Source of the DNA: Achatina immaculata
Taxonomy: Eukaryota > Mollusca > Gastropoda > Stylommatophora > Achatinidae
Assembly: GCA_009760885.1 (NCBI GenBank)
Contig: CM019708.1
Location: 17,070,189 to 17,134,188, forward strand
Length of the DNA stretch: 64,000 bases
Reading direction: 5' to 3'
Each line of letters opens with the position of its first letter. Position 1 is the first letter of the stretch. The notes beneath the pieces are model-generated. The model worked only from the letters and a program-made list of their open reading frames with translations. It did no database searches and was not told the origin of the DNA. Below, in pieces: positions 1-11,787 of the stretch. Both the position numbers and the translations under genes were made by a program.

Positions 1-1060
1 CTGGTACTGGAACCCGCACATCCCGTAGCTCCTACAACTGTCAAACCACGGAATTTTGGGGATTTTTTTTTTTTATCTTTCTCTCAGTTCTAACAATGCC
101 TTGTCAAATGTACAGTAGTTTTTTTGTTTTTTTTAATGGTAAATCCACCATTCATTCACAACATACGTCCTCGGGAATGTCAATACATCCACATGCAAAA
201 ACAGCACATGTGTTCCACTTCTACTTTCTCACAAACTGCTTTGAACAGCCTGTGTTGAAGGATTTTGTTGTTTTTGTTTTTTTTTCCAAGAACGAAGTCC
301 ACATCTTGAACAGCTGACTTTAGAATTCATGTCATGACCTCGGTGAACTCAATTTATTTTCTCAACATCAAGAAGCTCTGCTCTGAATAAGCACACAGAT
401 CCTGATCTACGTCATAGCCTTGAAGGACAACCGTTCTTACAGACTGAATCAGCAGTGGGCCACTCAGTACCGTGGGATTTAAACAAGTTTCCTATCAATC
501 AAAGGACAGCATCAGCCTTTATGTTTAAAGGTAAAGCTGTGTACAGCAAAAATTCACTAGAAAATGAATTATTTTTCATGTATCACACACATAGGATATT
601 GTGACTTATGCTTCTGACATAATCAGACTCATAAACTTGCAGAGTTCTTCTTCTTCTTCGTCACTGTTCGCAATGAAAAGGACATAGGATCGGTGTGTCA
701 TATTTTCACGGCTACTGACACGTTATATCCGATGTCGGCTCGGCGCACGTTTAGGACCGAGTTCCTCTTCCCACAGAGATCCCCAGTCACTTGACAAGAC
801 AAGGATCTGTTTCCACGGCCGCTGCTGGGAGATAGATTAGAATACGATCTTAGACCTCCATGGTTCAACAGCTTTGGCGCAAACAGTCAGATATTAACCG
901 CTGACCCTGTCTCATGCACCTGGAGCGGTGCGTCCTAGCCGCCAGGTTACAGACTGATTCTCGCGCTTCCTTCCATCACATGTGGTCGTTGTTCAAATCC
1001 AACCTAAAACACCGTCAATGCTAAAGCAGTTGTATGCTCCCGTAACACCAAGGCTTGACA
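1..1060. other. No gene seen
   Basis: No coding exon, RNA gene or element end could be recognised. There are poly-T runs near 65 and 275 and a (TTC) run near 645. The short open frames have no recognisable domain. Confidence 0.5.
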
Positions 1061-1061
1061 T

Positions 1062-1522
1062 GTTTAAAAAAAAAAGCTTCTTTTCCTCAGCTGCCCATCG
1101 TTTGAACGCCCTACCAATTCACGTAATATTCGTTCTTAGAACTTTTTAACTTTGTCAACATATATTTGATATGGACTATATGCCTCCCACAGTATAGTCT
1201 AAAGTAGTTTAAAGTATGACTTGATTGTTTAATTTGTTTATACTGCTTTTCTATAAATTTATTAGTTTTTGAATGAATGTAAGAATGCAAGTTTATTTCA
1301 TGTTGTTGCATAAATCGGAGTGTAGAGTGTATGGACATGAGATAAGTTTATTATTTATTTATGTAATCATTTAACTGTGTCTTCATGATTATTAATGCTC
1401 ATTAACAAATGCTGAATGACTGTGACTGAGTGAAAGCTGTATAATGAAGGGCAGAGTGTTAGACAGGCCTGCGTGCCCAATTCTTAACGCTTTGAAAATA
1501 AATTATATTCGTTCGTTCCTCC
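1062..1522 (+). mobile_element. Possible LINE 3' end (RT C-terminus plus 3' UTR)
   Basis: At about 1070-1130 the + strand reads KSFSSAAHRLNALPIHV, which resembles the conserved tail of jockey/CR1-like reverse transcriptases (family pattern: R-S-F-S-x-A-A-P-R-L-W-N-x-L-P). About 370 bp of AT-rich sequence follows and ends in a short ATTCGTTCG-type repeat near 1508, as expected of a LINE 3' UTR and tail. No catalytic domain is present, so this would be a dead 5'-truncated copy. The match is short and could be chance. Confidence 0.35.
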
Positions 1523-1523
1523 G

Positions 1524-2184
1524 TTCTCTCTCTCTCTCTCTCTCAGCCTCTTTATGTATCTCTGAAAGTGACATATATCGACTATAAGAACAGCACTACA
1601 TCATCTCATCACGGCAGTCTACGAAAGCTTACACCGACTCAAAAATAACATAATCTATTTCAAAACGATTAGTATTTCACACATGTTCTCTGCGTATGAC
1701 GCTATTACACGATCAAAAACTGAGCTCCAAACACCAGAGATATCCACTTTGATAGAACGAGTACATAGACAACTCAAGGGCGTTAACTTTACATGGCTTT
1801 GTGCAATGTTTGCATACGTCGACACACATATTCTGCTACATAGTGTTTGTTCGTTGTTTGGTATCCATATATAACCAATGCTGTATCACTGAGTCAAGTT
1901 AACAACTAATTTGTTTAATTTGCTTCGCTTCTTTGTCAACCTTGTAAAAATATTTATCCTCAAAATGTCTCAATTTTATCACTGTTGTCATCATTTATGA
2001 AAGTTATTTTTTTTAAGAATGATTTAAGAAACTTATAAGATGTGTTGCGGTTTTCGTTTTGTTATAACTGTGGCAGTTTTCATAACGTTGGCGTTCCTTT
2101 AATTAAAAAAAAAAAATAAAAAAAATAGAGTAATTAGTGTATCGAACTGCCATAAATTTCCACATTTGGATTTATTCGTAATCT
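1524..2184. other. No gene seen; (CT)n microsatellite at its start
   Basis: A (CT) run occupies about 1526-1545. The rest is AT-rich with an A-rich stretch near 2105. No domain-bearing frame was found. Confidence 0.5.
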
Positions 2185-2680
2185 TCTTTTTCTTCTTCGT
2201 TCGCTTCTGCCATCAAGATCGCCCCCCCCCCCCCCCCCCCCGATCCTACTGAATTTAATCCTGTGGTCCTCGCGATAGTCTCATCTAGGATGGAGGTTCA
2301 GAGCACCCTGGGCATTGGGCCTATACTCTCGGTGGGTCACAGAAGCGGCATTGCGTGACACTGTGGTTTTCGTTACACCAGTTCAGCCTCGACTTGGACT
2401 TTCCCACCGGAAAACCTCGACGTAGTTAAGATATGAATATATCTCCGCCGGGTGAGAGGAGGTTGTCTGTCTAGACTGCACTGGTCCAGTGTCTCCGGCT
2501 CCAGCGTTCTGTGTTCGTGTCCGCCACCCTTCCTAGTTGTGACCAGGACTGAGTCCCTGCCCAGCAGGACGAATCCTCGCCGCTCTAGGACGTATATAGG
2601 ACGTGGCCGGCCTCTAGAGCAGAGGTGCCGTGATATGGGTAGCCCTCACCGCGAGACTGCTGGCTGTATCTATTTAACAG
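2185..2680 (-). mobile_element. Retroposon A, 5'-truncated copy 1
   Basis: This matches the 3' half of the element at 8359-9728: a TTCTTCTTCG start, the phrase GATCCTACTGAATTT, the GAAAACCTCGACGT block and the GGCCTCTAGAGCAGAGGTG block. Read on the - strand it ends in a (GAA)-rich tail and is cut off at its 5' side, the usual outcome of LINE-driven retroposition. It holds a poly-C run at about 2222-2241. No protein is predicted. Confidence 0.65.
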
Positions 2681-5531
2681 GTGAGGCCAGATCGTCATCA
2701 AGCTACTGGTGGCAAAATTAACAAGTTCAAAATAGCAACATGGAATGTTAGAACTTTATTCCAGGCTCGACAATTAGAAAATGTAAAGAGGGAAATGGAA
2801 AAGATGAAGATCAACATATTAGAAATGAGTGAAGTTAGATGGACAGATGCAGAGAAGATAAACTCTGATAAATATTCAATAATATATTCAGGAAGTTAGA
2901 AGCATGAACGAAGAGTAGGAATAATATTTGACGAACAAACACCAAGGACAACTGCAGGATATTTGAATATCTCAGACTGAGTCCTGCAAGCCCAACTGAA
3001 AGGACAACCAATAAACATAAATATTATACAAGTCTACGCTCCAACATCTGAAAGTTCTGAAGAAGATGCACAGCTATTTTATAATGACATAGAGGCAGCC
3101 CTAGAACACACAAAGTCACATGAAGTTACCATAGTCATGGGAGATTTTAATGCCAAAGTTGGTAAAGGAAGAACTTCAGACATCGTTGGTGACTATGGAC
3201 TGGGGGAGAGGAGTGACAGAGGTTGTAAATTAATTGAATAGGCAAGAATACATAGCATGGTTGTAGGAAACACCTGGTTTAAACAACATCCTCGAAGACT
3301 GGCAACGTGGTGCAGCAAAGATAAAAAGACTTTTAACCAGATAGATCAACAAACGATTCTGCAATGTATTACTGACAACAAAAACCATGCCAGAATATGA
3401 CTGCAATAGTGGCCATGACCCACTCTGTGGAAAAATTAGAAGAAAGCTAAAGAAAGCACACAGAAAAGTGAGAAACATCAAACTGAATACAGAACTCCTT
3501 AAAAATGACCAAGAACTGCGAGAACAATACAAAGTTATTATAACAAATAGATACAATGCATTGCAAAGATAAACAGTATAGATGAACAATGGGCAATGTT
3601 AAGAGATTCTATCCATATATATTCTAAGGAGATAATACCACCAAAAAAAGAAGCCTCTAAAAATAAATGGATGACAGACGACATCTTAGGACTGATGGAC
3701 AAGAGGGGGAGGAGTAAAAATAACGAGAAAAATATAGCAAGATAAATAAAGAAATAAGACGCAAATGCAGAGAAGCAAAAGAAGTGTGGTTAAATGAACA
3801 GTGCAGACAGATAGAGGACCCTCATAATAAAGACAGCAAAAACATGCACAAACGAATTAATGAACTCACAGGCAGGAAAACAAAATATACCACAGGATGC
3901 CTGAAATCAAAAGAAGGTAAAATGTTAATGGGAAAAGAAGACATTGTGTACAGGTGGACAAAGTACATCAGTGAGTTATATAGAGGAGAAAGACCAGAAT
4001 TAACACCAGATACTAAAAACTGTGAGGGACCACCAATACTTGAAGATGAAATCATAGATGCCATCAAACACATGAAGAAAGGAAAAGCGACTGGGCCTGA
4101 TAATATAACAATAGAAGAAATAGAGGCGCTAGAGGAGATAGGAATGAAAATAATAACCAAGTTACTGAATGACATTTACAACAGTGGTTATATTCCCAGT
4201 GACCTGATTAAATCCACGTTTATATTAATACCAAAGAAACCAGGTACAAAGGAATGTGATGACCACCGGACAATCAGCCTCTCATGTCACATAACGAAGC
4301 TACTATTGAGAATCATTATGTGAAGAACAAGGAAAAAGATAAAAATAGAAATAGCAGATGAACAGTTTGGATTTCTTGAAGGAAAAGGAACACACAATGC
4401 CAGTTATGCTTTACGAACACTAATAGAAAGCGCTTTAGAAAGAAAAAAGATCTCTACTTATGCTTCATTGATCACACCAAGCCACTCGACAAGGTGAAAC
4501 ATAATGAAATTATTAAAATGCTTGAAGACATCAACGTAGACGGCAAACACCTGAGGATTGTAAAACATCTATACTGGAAGCAAGAAGCAGCAATTCGAGT
4601 TGAAAGTAGAACTGGAAAATATCAACCTATAAAACAAGGGGTGCGAAAAGGATGTGTACTATCTCCAGTCCTTTTTTCTCTGTACAGTGAGAATATTATA
4701 AGAACGATCATCACAGTACCAGGCATAAAAATTGGAGGATACAATATTAACAACCTTCGGTATGCTGACGACACAGTACTGATAGCTGAGAACCAACAAG
4801 ACCTGCAAAATCTCTTGGATAAAGTCGCCAAAGGAAGTGAACAGAAAGGCTTTACTTTAAACATCAAAGAGACAGAGACTATGGTTAAATCTAAGAAACA
4901 GAATCCACCAGCATGCAGTATAAACTTAAACGGAACTATTCTAAAGCAAGTGCAGAAATTCAAATACCTTGGAGCAGTAATAACTTCAGATGGAAAATGC
5001 AGAACAGAAATTAGGAACAGAATAGGCCAAGCAAAAACTGCATTTCAGAGAATGAGAAACATATTAGCTAACACATCTTTATCAATGAATGTTAGAAAAC
5101 GAGTCCTAAATTGCTATATCGAACCTATCTTGTAATATGGAAGTGAATTATGGACAATAGGCAGGTCTGCACAAAAATCATTGGAAGAAGCAGAAATGTG
5201 GTTTATTAGAAGAATGTTGCGAATCCCCTGGACAGCAAAAATAACTAATGAAGAATATATGAGAAGAGCTGGAGAGACAAAAAACCTTGTCAGAAAGATA
5301 AGAGAGAGACAATGTACTTTCATAGGACATGCAATGAGAAGAGGGGGCATTGAAAATATTATAACAACAGGAAAAATAGAAGGAATAAGATCAAGAGGAA
5401 GACCAAGAGAAATGATACTGGACAGTCTGACGGGATTGTGTGAGAGGAGATCACCAACTGAGCTGATGGCCTGCATGAAGGATCGTGTACTCTGGAGAAG
5501 CATAATAGCCAACGCTAGTCGGCACGGCACC

Positions 5532-5571
<40 letters not shown>

Positions 5572-5572
5572 A
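2681..5572 (+). mobile_element. LINE F copy 1 (EN-RT non-LTR retrotransposon, inactivated)
   Basis: The order of domains is apurinic-type endonuclease, reverse transcriptase, C-terminal region, simple-repeat tail. EN motifs: ATWNVRTL (about 2738), GDFNAKVG (about 3141) and NQIDQ (about 3340). RT motifs: GKATGPDNIT (about 4084), GVRKGCVLSP (about 4640) and the catalytic YADD (about 4761). The C-terminus has RIPWTAKITNEE and ends HGT-stop at 5534. The tail is (TGA)n to 5572. Stops and frame changes break the ORF (for example at 2897, 3239, 4321 and 5133), so it cannot encode an intact enzyme. The length of about 2.9 kb and microsatellite tail resemble RTE-type elements. Copy 2 lies at 50166-52150. 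Confidence 0.85.
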
Positions 5573-5674
5573 CAAGTTATAGTGACAGTATGCACCGCCG
5601 ACTGGCCCTTTCTTTTATGCCAAACAAAGCTGTTGCTTCACCATTTATTATTACTGCTGCCTATTGGTCTGTAT

Positions 5675-5876
5675 CTTATCTTATATCCTTCCCGTGCCGT
5701 TAAACGTCACATAGGGCTCGCAAAGTAGTTCGCCAATTTTTCCTGTCTTCGGCGAGTCTTTTAACCTCATCAAATGATTTTATGCCTGTTAATTTGGCCT
5801 CTCTTAATAATGTCCTCTTCAGAGTTTCACGCGGTCTGCCTCTTTTTCTTCGGCCTGCTGTATTTCACTTGATAGC
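5675..5876 (-). mobile_element. LINE B1, short 3' fragment
   Basis: This is the last 200 bp of family B, covering the end of the RT C-terminus and the short tail after the stop, marked by CCGTGCCGTTAAACGTCACA in this orientation. The direct repeat TGGTCTGTAT at 5665-5674 and 5877-5886 is a clean target duplication, so this is one 5'-truncated insertion into the LINE C relic. The tail is a TTATATC/TTATCT simple repeat. Confidence 0.8.
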
Positions 5877-7335
5877 TGGTCTGTATACAGCACTGATATT
5901 AATTGTATCACGTGTGTGTTGGAAATCCTATTTTTTCCATTATTTCCCAAAGTTTTTCGTGTTGTACACAATCAAATGCCTTTGAATAGTCTTCTTCTTT
6001 TTCAGCTTTCCAAGCCTTTAAGGCTCATTGCTGCAGACAAAGTTCGCCTCCATTTCATTCTTATCCTAACCTTCTTTCTCCAGTTCGTGACACCTTTTTC
6101 CTTTATATCCTCTTCTGTGTTGTCGTTCCATTTTTGTCTTGGTCTACCCCTTGGTCTTGTTTCCCTCATCTCTTGTGCATATATCTTTTCGTTTGTCTAT
6201 TCTCTTCCATTCTTTCTACGTGTCCCAGCCAGAGTAGTCTGTTCAGTTTCAATACATTTATAATTCGTTGGGATTTAAAAAGCTTTTCAGTTCAGTGTTC
6301 TTTCTAACACTCCAATCTTACCTATTTGTATCCTTTATGGGCCCAAAGATTCTTCTTAGGATTTGTTCTCAAAGATCTGCAATTTTTGTTCATCTTTCTT
6401 TGTTGTATTCCATGTTTCTGATCCATACATGACGACTGGTCTTATGGTTTTGTAGATTGTTATTTTAGTGTTTTGGGACAGGTTTTTGGATTTTAACAGG
6501 TGTTACAAGGCGAAGTATATTTTATTCCCTATCTGTACTCTGCTTTTAATTTCCTCGCTTATTATGTTGCGTCTGTTGAAGGTTATGCCTATATATTTGT
6601 ATGTTTCTGCTTTCCTAATAATCATTTCTTCAACATTTATATAATCTGGATCATTCTGCCTCTGGTCTCTTGATACCTTCATATAGACTGTCTTATCTTG
6701 GTTACTGATCAAGCCCACTTTTAGTGCTACACCTCTCAAGTGTATGCAGGTATTGATGACTTCTTGCATAGTTTCCCCCACCAGGTCGATGTCATCAGCA
6801 TATCCTAGTATTTTAGCTAGTTCTTCCGTACTGCTTTCTTCTTTCGCTTTTCTGATTTCCTTTTCTAGTACTATGTTGAATAGTAATGGAGATAAACTAT
6901 CATCTTGTTTTAAACCAGTTCTTACAAGGAAGGGTTCTGACTTTCTTCTTTTATATATTATAATATTTTGTGCATCCTCCATACATATTCTGGTCAGATT
7001 GATTAATTTATTAGGTATCTCAAATTCTTTCATAAATTTCCATAAGCTGCTCCTATCTATGCTGTCTAAAGCTTTCTTGAAATAAATGAAGATATTATGT
7101 ATTTCTTTTCCATATTCCCAGTACTTTTCTGCTATTTGTCGTATATAAAATATTTTATCTATGGTTGATCTATTCTTCCTAAAACCTGCTTGATAGTCTC
7201 CCAGTGTGTTCTCGCTGTATGGTTTTAATCTATTTAAAAGTATACTAGACAATATTTTGTAGCTTGTTTGTAGTAAGTATATGCCTCTGTAGTTTTCACA
7301 CTTGCCCGTATCGGCTTTTTAAATACTGTGATTAT

Positions 7336-7486
7336 TAAGAGAGGCCAAGTTAACAGGCATAAAATCCTTTGTTGAGGTTGAAAGACTCGCCAAGACAGGC
7401 ACAATTGGCGAACTACTTTGCGAGCCCTATGTGACGTCTAACGGCACGGGAAGGATATAAGATATAAGATATAAGAAGATCAGTAA
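7336..7486 (+). mobile_element. LINE B2, short 3' fragment inside LINE D
   Basis: This is the terminal 150 bp of family B: the C-terminal coding end, ACGGCACGGGAAGGATATAA, then (GATATAA)n. It interrupts the RT region of LINE D, and TGATTAT flanks it at 7329-7335 and 7487-7493. It is severely 5'-truncated and non-coding. Confidence 0.75.
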
Positions 7487-7639
7487 TGATTATCTCCATT
7501 CACTTGGGAGTTTTTCTTCTCTCAATATTTGTTGTATTAGTGCACATATCTGTTCATGTAGATTTAGATCTCTTTCCTTAATCAGTTCTGCAGCAATTCC
7601 ATCTAAACCCGTTGTTTTGTTGTTTCGTAGAAACATAAT

Positions 7640-7742
7640 ACAGTAGATGGCTTCATCTTAATCTAAGTCTGGTACAGTAGATGGCTTCATCTTAATCTAA
7701 GTCTGGTACAGTAGATGGCTTCATCTTAATCTAAGTCTGGTT
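7640..7742. repeat. 34-bp tandem repeat, three copies
   Basis: A unit starting ACAGTAGATGGCTTCATC repeats three times almost without change. It is a local, recent triplication inside the linker between EN and RT of LINE D, and it is not a multiple of three. Confidence 0.85.
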
Positions 7743-8358
7743 CCTCGATTTCAGGTTCACAACTCTGTATTTCATCGCACGGTAATGTTTTTACAGGTTC
7801 TTCACAGTTTAGTAGTTTTTCAAGATATTCTTTCCATCTGTTACATATTTTCTCTTCAATATTTATCATGTTTCCATTAACTGTCCTTCAAGCTGTGCAG
7901 AGGTTGTTTATACCCTTGCTTTATTGTTCGTAGTTATTTATAGAATTCCCTGGTTTTCATACTCTGATAGCATGTCTGTATCTCGCTTACCATGTCTTTC
8001 ATATATTGTCGTTGAAGAATAAATTTTTGAGTTTCTTTACATTGTGTGTAAAATTCCTTCTCCTCATTTGTTTTGTTGTTCATGTCATTCAATCATATCT
8101 GTCTTGCTGTTCTTTTCTTTATGACTGCCTCTCTGCAGATTTCATCGAACCAGTTCTTTTATTTTAGTTATGGTCTTGACTCCCAGGCATTCTTCCGTTG
8201 TGTTCTTGATAATGATTTTTATATCTTCCCGTCTATCATCAATGCTTTTGTTTTCTTCATTCCCTCTTGTGTTTATCTTATGGTTTAGCTCATTTCTGAA
8301 TTTTGCTTTAGTTTCTTCTCTTTTTAAAGCATCTCTATTTATTTCTGAGCTTTTATTT

Positions 8359-9728
8359 CTTCTTCTTCTTCGTTCGTTTCTACCACCAAGACCGCCCCGT
8401 GATCCTACTGAATTTGCTCCTGTGGTCCTCAATAGGTCCCGTTTTCCCACTGTGGTCCCCGAAAGAACTACATGAGATCCCCGACAGGACCACAAGAGGT
8501 TCAGAGTATCGCAAGCCTTGAGCCTGTATTCTCGGTGGGTCTCAGAAGCGTGATTGCGTGACACTGTGGTTTTCGTTGCACCAATTTAATCTAGAGTTGG
8601 ACTTTCTCACCACAAAACCTCGACGTGTTTTGGATATCAGTATATCCCCTCTGGATGAGAGGTGGTTGCCCATCCAGTCCAGTGTTGGACTTTCTCACCG
8701 GAAAACCTCAGCGTGATTAGAATACGCATACATCCCCACCGAGTGAGATGTGGTTGCCTATCTAGACTGCTCTGTTCCAGTGTCTCCGACTTCAGCATTT
8801 TGTGGTCGTGGCCGCTCCCTTTCCTAGTTGTGACCAGGACGGAGCTTTTGTCCAGGAAGACGAAAACTCCCCACTAGTGACTTCCACCCCTGGGTTGAGC
8901 CGGTTTAAGCATATTATCCCAGTATGGGCGTGTTCAGGACGTGACCGACTTCTAGAGCGGAGGTGCCGTGACATGAGTAGCCATCAAGTTTCACCCATGG
9001 GTTAAGGCGGTTTAGGCATATTTCACCAGTATGGGTGTATATCGGACGTGGCCGGCCTCTAGAGTAGAGGTGCCATGGTATGAGTACTCTCCGCGAGACT
9101 ACTGGATTTACAGAATAAGCTTCACTTTATACTTTCCATAACCTTTTCACATCGGCGCCGCACGGCACCCCTAATTGCTTTTTCGCACTTTCTCCATTGG
9201 CCGGGAGGAGTTTCACTCCATGCGCGGCATCCGAAGAATCTTGCCAGCAGTGTCTTAACCCAGGGGTTAAGCCAATTCAGGCAATTCGCCAGGTATGAGT
9301 GCACATAGGACGTGGCCGACCTCCAGAGCAGAGGTGCCGTAATTTGAGCAGTCCTGACATCGAGACTACTGATTACTTCATTTAATCCTTTCTTTCACCT
9401 TTTTCATAGTGGCCCGGCGCGGCAACACCATTCGCACCTTTCTTCACTGGCCGGTAGGAGCCCCACTCCACGCACGGTAGCTGAAGAATCTAGCCAGCAG
9501 TAGTAGATGAACTACCAAACATGACTCTCATCTACCCGAAGAGTTTGGTTTTCAGGGTCCAGATATTCGTCTTCGCTCCTTCTCCTATCAGATGGAACAG
9601 TTCTGCCACGAGAAAGCCAGAAGCTGGACTTGACTGTCAGAAGCCATTTGAGACGCACGTCTTGGAGACATTTCATTGGAGTGGAGAGCGTATCACCCAC
9701 CCCACCTCAGGCCATAAGTCCTTAGAAC
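8359..9728 (-). mobile_element. Retroposon A, complete copy 2 (non-autonomous, about 1.37 kb)
   Basis: The identical 14-mer CTGAGCTTTTATTT lies at 8345-8358 and 9729-9742, so both ends are exact. On the - strand the element starts near GGTTCTAAGGACTTATGG-type sequence (preserved as GGTTCTAAGGACT at 9728 and at 41583) and ends in (GAAGAA)n. It encodes no recognisable protein. Inside are two kinds of repeated module: one carrying CTCTAGAGTAGAGGTGCC-like palindromic sequence with GACGTGGCCGG, and one carrying CACCGGAAAACCTC with GAGGTGGTTGCC. The long duplication and A-rich tail indicate mobilisation by a LINE. I know no named family with this structure. Confidence 0.75.
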
Positions 9729-10260
9729 CTGAGCTTTTATTTAATTTACTATAACAGTTTTTCTTCAGTCTGAATTTTAATTTAGCTCCAACAAGATAAT
9801 GGTCGGTGCTGCATTCAGCCCATCTATAACTTCTGATCTGAAGTATGTTTGTTGTGTGCTTGGTATCATTTAAAACATGGTCTATCTGGTTGCATGTTAG
9901 ATCATCGGGGGATTTCCATGTTTGCTTATGGATGTTCTTATTGTGAAAACGTGTGCTACTTATTCTCATTCCATAAGCTTATGCCATATTTATTAGTCTC
10001 CATCCATTATTATTAGATGTTTCATGCAGACTTTCTTTTCCTGTGATGTGTCCTCCTTTCCTGTCTTTGCATTGAAGTCTCCTAGTATTATCAGTATATC
10101 ATGTTTCTGGGTCTTCTCTATTACTCTCTCTAACGTGCTGTAAAGTTCGTCTTTGACGTCGTCCTCTGTATCTTCTGTTGGTGCCTGTACATTAATTATT
10201 GTTATATTTTTCTTTGTTCCCTTGATGCAGAGGCTGCTGATTCTTTCATTCGTGGCGCTG

Positions 10261-10602
10261 GGGGGTGAAGACGCTTGTCCAATGAGGCAATCAGCGACCC
10301 ATAGCTAATATGCTAGCGTCAGGGATGGCGAACTAGAGCTGATCAAGACCCTGTCCCACCTCTCTGTTTGTACTCCTAGAAACAGGCCTAGCTTGACTAA
10401 CAGGCCAGGGATCGCCATAGTCCCCATGGTGGCGGAGTCTGCTAGAGAAGCGTTGCACACCCCCTGCTTTTTAGCTGTACTTTGTGACTGAAAAAGTAAC
10501 CACCATAACCCGCTCCCACGCTGATACGATGCTGTGGCTCAACATCTCTGCAGCATAGGCTGCAAAGAACAACAGCTCGCAGTTACAGGGGTTCGTGCAA
10601 GT
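10261..10602 (-). mobile_element. SINE-like element E, copy 1
   Basis: This 342-bp non-coding insert lies in the EN domain of LINE D. ATTCGTGGCGCTG (left) and ATTGGTGGCACTG (right) flank it as an imperfect duplication. An inverted copy lies at 12077-12390 and diverged copies at about 18295-18500 and 34165-34400. All share the motif GCTGTTGTTCTTTGCAGCC or its decayed form. No clear pol III box pair was found, so the SINE label is tentative. Confidence 0.65.
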
Positions 10603-10919
10603 ATTGGTGGCACTGAAGCCCATCACTAAGTCCCATACTTTTCTCTTGACAGCAAAACCTGTCCCAAGTTCATGTCTTCCATTGGTGATACCTCTGTATA
10701 CCAGTACCATTTCTCATATATCTGTTATAACTGTTATATCTTCTCCAAGCCACCTGATTTCCTGTAATGCTGTAACATCCATATCATATCTACTTAGTTC
10801 ATGTGCTAATTCTTTAGCTCCCCCTTGTCTGTATAAACTTCTTATATTCCATGTTCCAAATCTCATCATATTTTTGACGTTCCAAGGTCGCAATCCATTT
10901 TTATCGGCCCAATTTCGAG

Positions 10920-11439
10920 TTTATAAAAAGTTATAAGAATCAAAAGTTTTAAGCAAAAAAACCAAGTTAAGACTTTTCAATTAAAATGTAATATCCACCC
11001 TTATTTATGCATACGAAAGCTGGAAATGAACTAAAGAAACAGACAATAAATTCTCTTTCGAAAACAAATTCCTAAGGAAAATACTCGGCATCAAGTGAAA
11101 CGAATTCAAGAACAATGCAGAGATAAGACAGATGACTGAACAACAACCTGTCTCATGGGTGATCAGGAAAAGGAGATGGACATATGTTGGTCACTTGATG
11201 AGAAGAAATGATCAGAGAATCCCAGAACAAGCTATCAAGTGGAACACAACAGGTCGAAGAAAAAGAAGCAGACCATGTGAAACTTCAAAGAGGACATTGT
11301 TAAGAGAGGCCAAATTAATAGGCATAAAAAAAAATCCCTTGATGAGGTTGAAAGACTCGCCGAAAACAGGACAAATTGGCAAACTACTTTGCGAGCCCTA
11401 TGTGACGTTTAACGGCACGGGAAGGATATAAGATAAGAT
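10920..11439 (+). mobile_element. LINE B3, 3' part with RT C-terminus
   Basis: This carries the C-terminal coding tail of family B (RRWTYVGHLMRRNDQRIP, about 11175-11225, then KWNTTGRRKRSRP) followed by ACGGCACGGGAAGGATATAAG and a GATAA tail. AATTTCGAG at 10911-10919 and 11440-11448 is the target duplication. It sits just upstream of the EN domain of LINE D. The catalytic RT is missing. Confidence 0.8.
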
Positions 11440-11787
11440 AATTTCGAGGTTTCTCTATCTGTTTCATAACACTAGTCTTTATTACGGAGATGGGGTGATT
11501 GGCCCCATGCTCCAACCCCCACCCTGGAGGACCAGGGTGCAAGTTTCGTCTGTCCCCTACCCGCACAGACCTTCCTAGATTGGTTGGACCTGCCTGGAGT
11601 AAAACTCCCGCTGGTACAGCTCTGGGGGTGGGCAGGGTACGCAGGCTGTCTTGCCACGACAAGGCACCCGAATCGTGTGACAGGTGACTACCTTGCGGTG
11701 ACTACTTTGAATAATCTACAAAAGATAAATATAGATTGACAGTAAATTCTCTGCATTTTTCTATTATTAATATTATATTGAATATAT

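Larger units (their letters stand above)
5993..11705 (-). mobile_element. LINE D, full-length EN-RT retrotransposon riddled by four insertions
   Basis: Reading leftwards from 11705: a 5' leader that is open into MKQIEKPRN, then RFGTWNIRSLYRQGG (EN start, about 10860), ALQEIRW, ILGDFNAKTG (about 10080), NQIDHV (about 9880), RT with YQAGFRKNRSTID (about 7180) and GYADDIDLV (about 6790), then the C-terminus and an (AAG)-type tail at 5993. Insertions at 7336-7486, 8359-9728, 10261-10602 and 10920-11439 each have direct repeats. Removing them leaves about 3.28 kb, a typical RTE-type length. The flanks TTTGAATAGTCT and TTTGAATAATCT are its own target duplication. Stops, frameshifts and a small internal triplication make it dead. 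Confidence 0.85.
5578..11787 (-). mobile_element. LINE C relic copy 2, split by LINE B and LINE D insertions
   Basis: Three pieces (5578-5674, 5877-5992 and 11706-11787) match consecutive parts of the RT region of LINE C copy 1 (about 31900-32185) in reverse complement. The first gap is LINE B1, flanked by TGGTCTGTAT on both sides. The second is LINE D, flanked by TTTGAATAGTCT and TTTGAATAATCT. The copy is truncated on both sides and carries no intact frame. It is the oldest layer of this nest. Confidence 0.75.

Noticed and set aside
11384..11662. Independent gene encoding the Pro/Gly-rich 92-codon frame
   Set aside because: It is the 5' leader of LINE D read into LINE B3. Removing B3 joins it in frame to the LINE D endonuclease.
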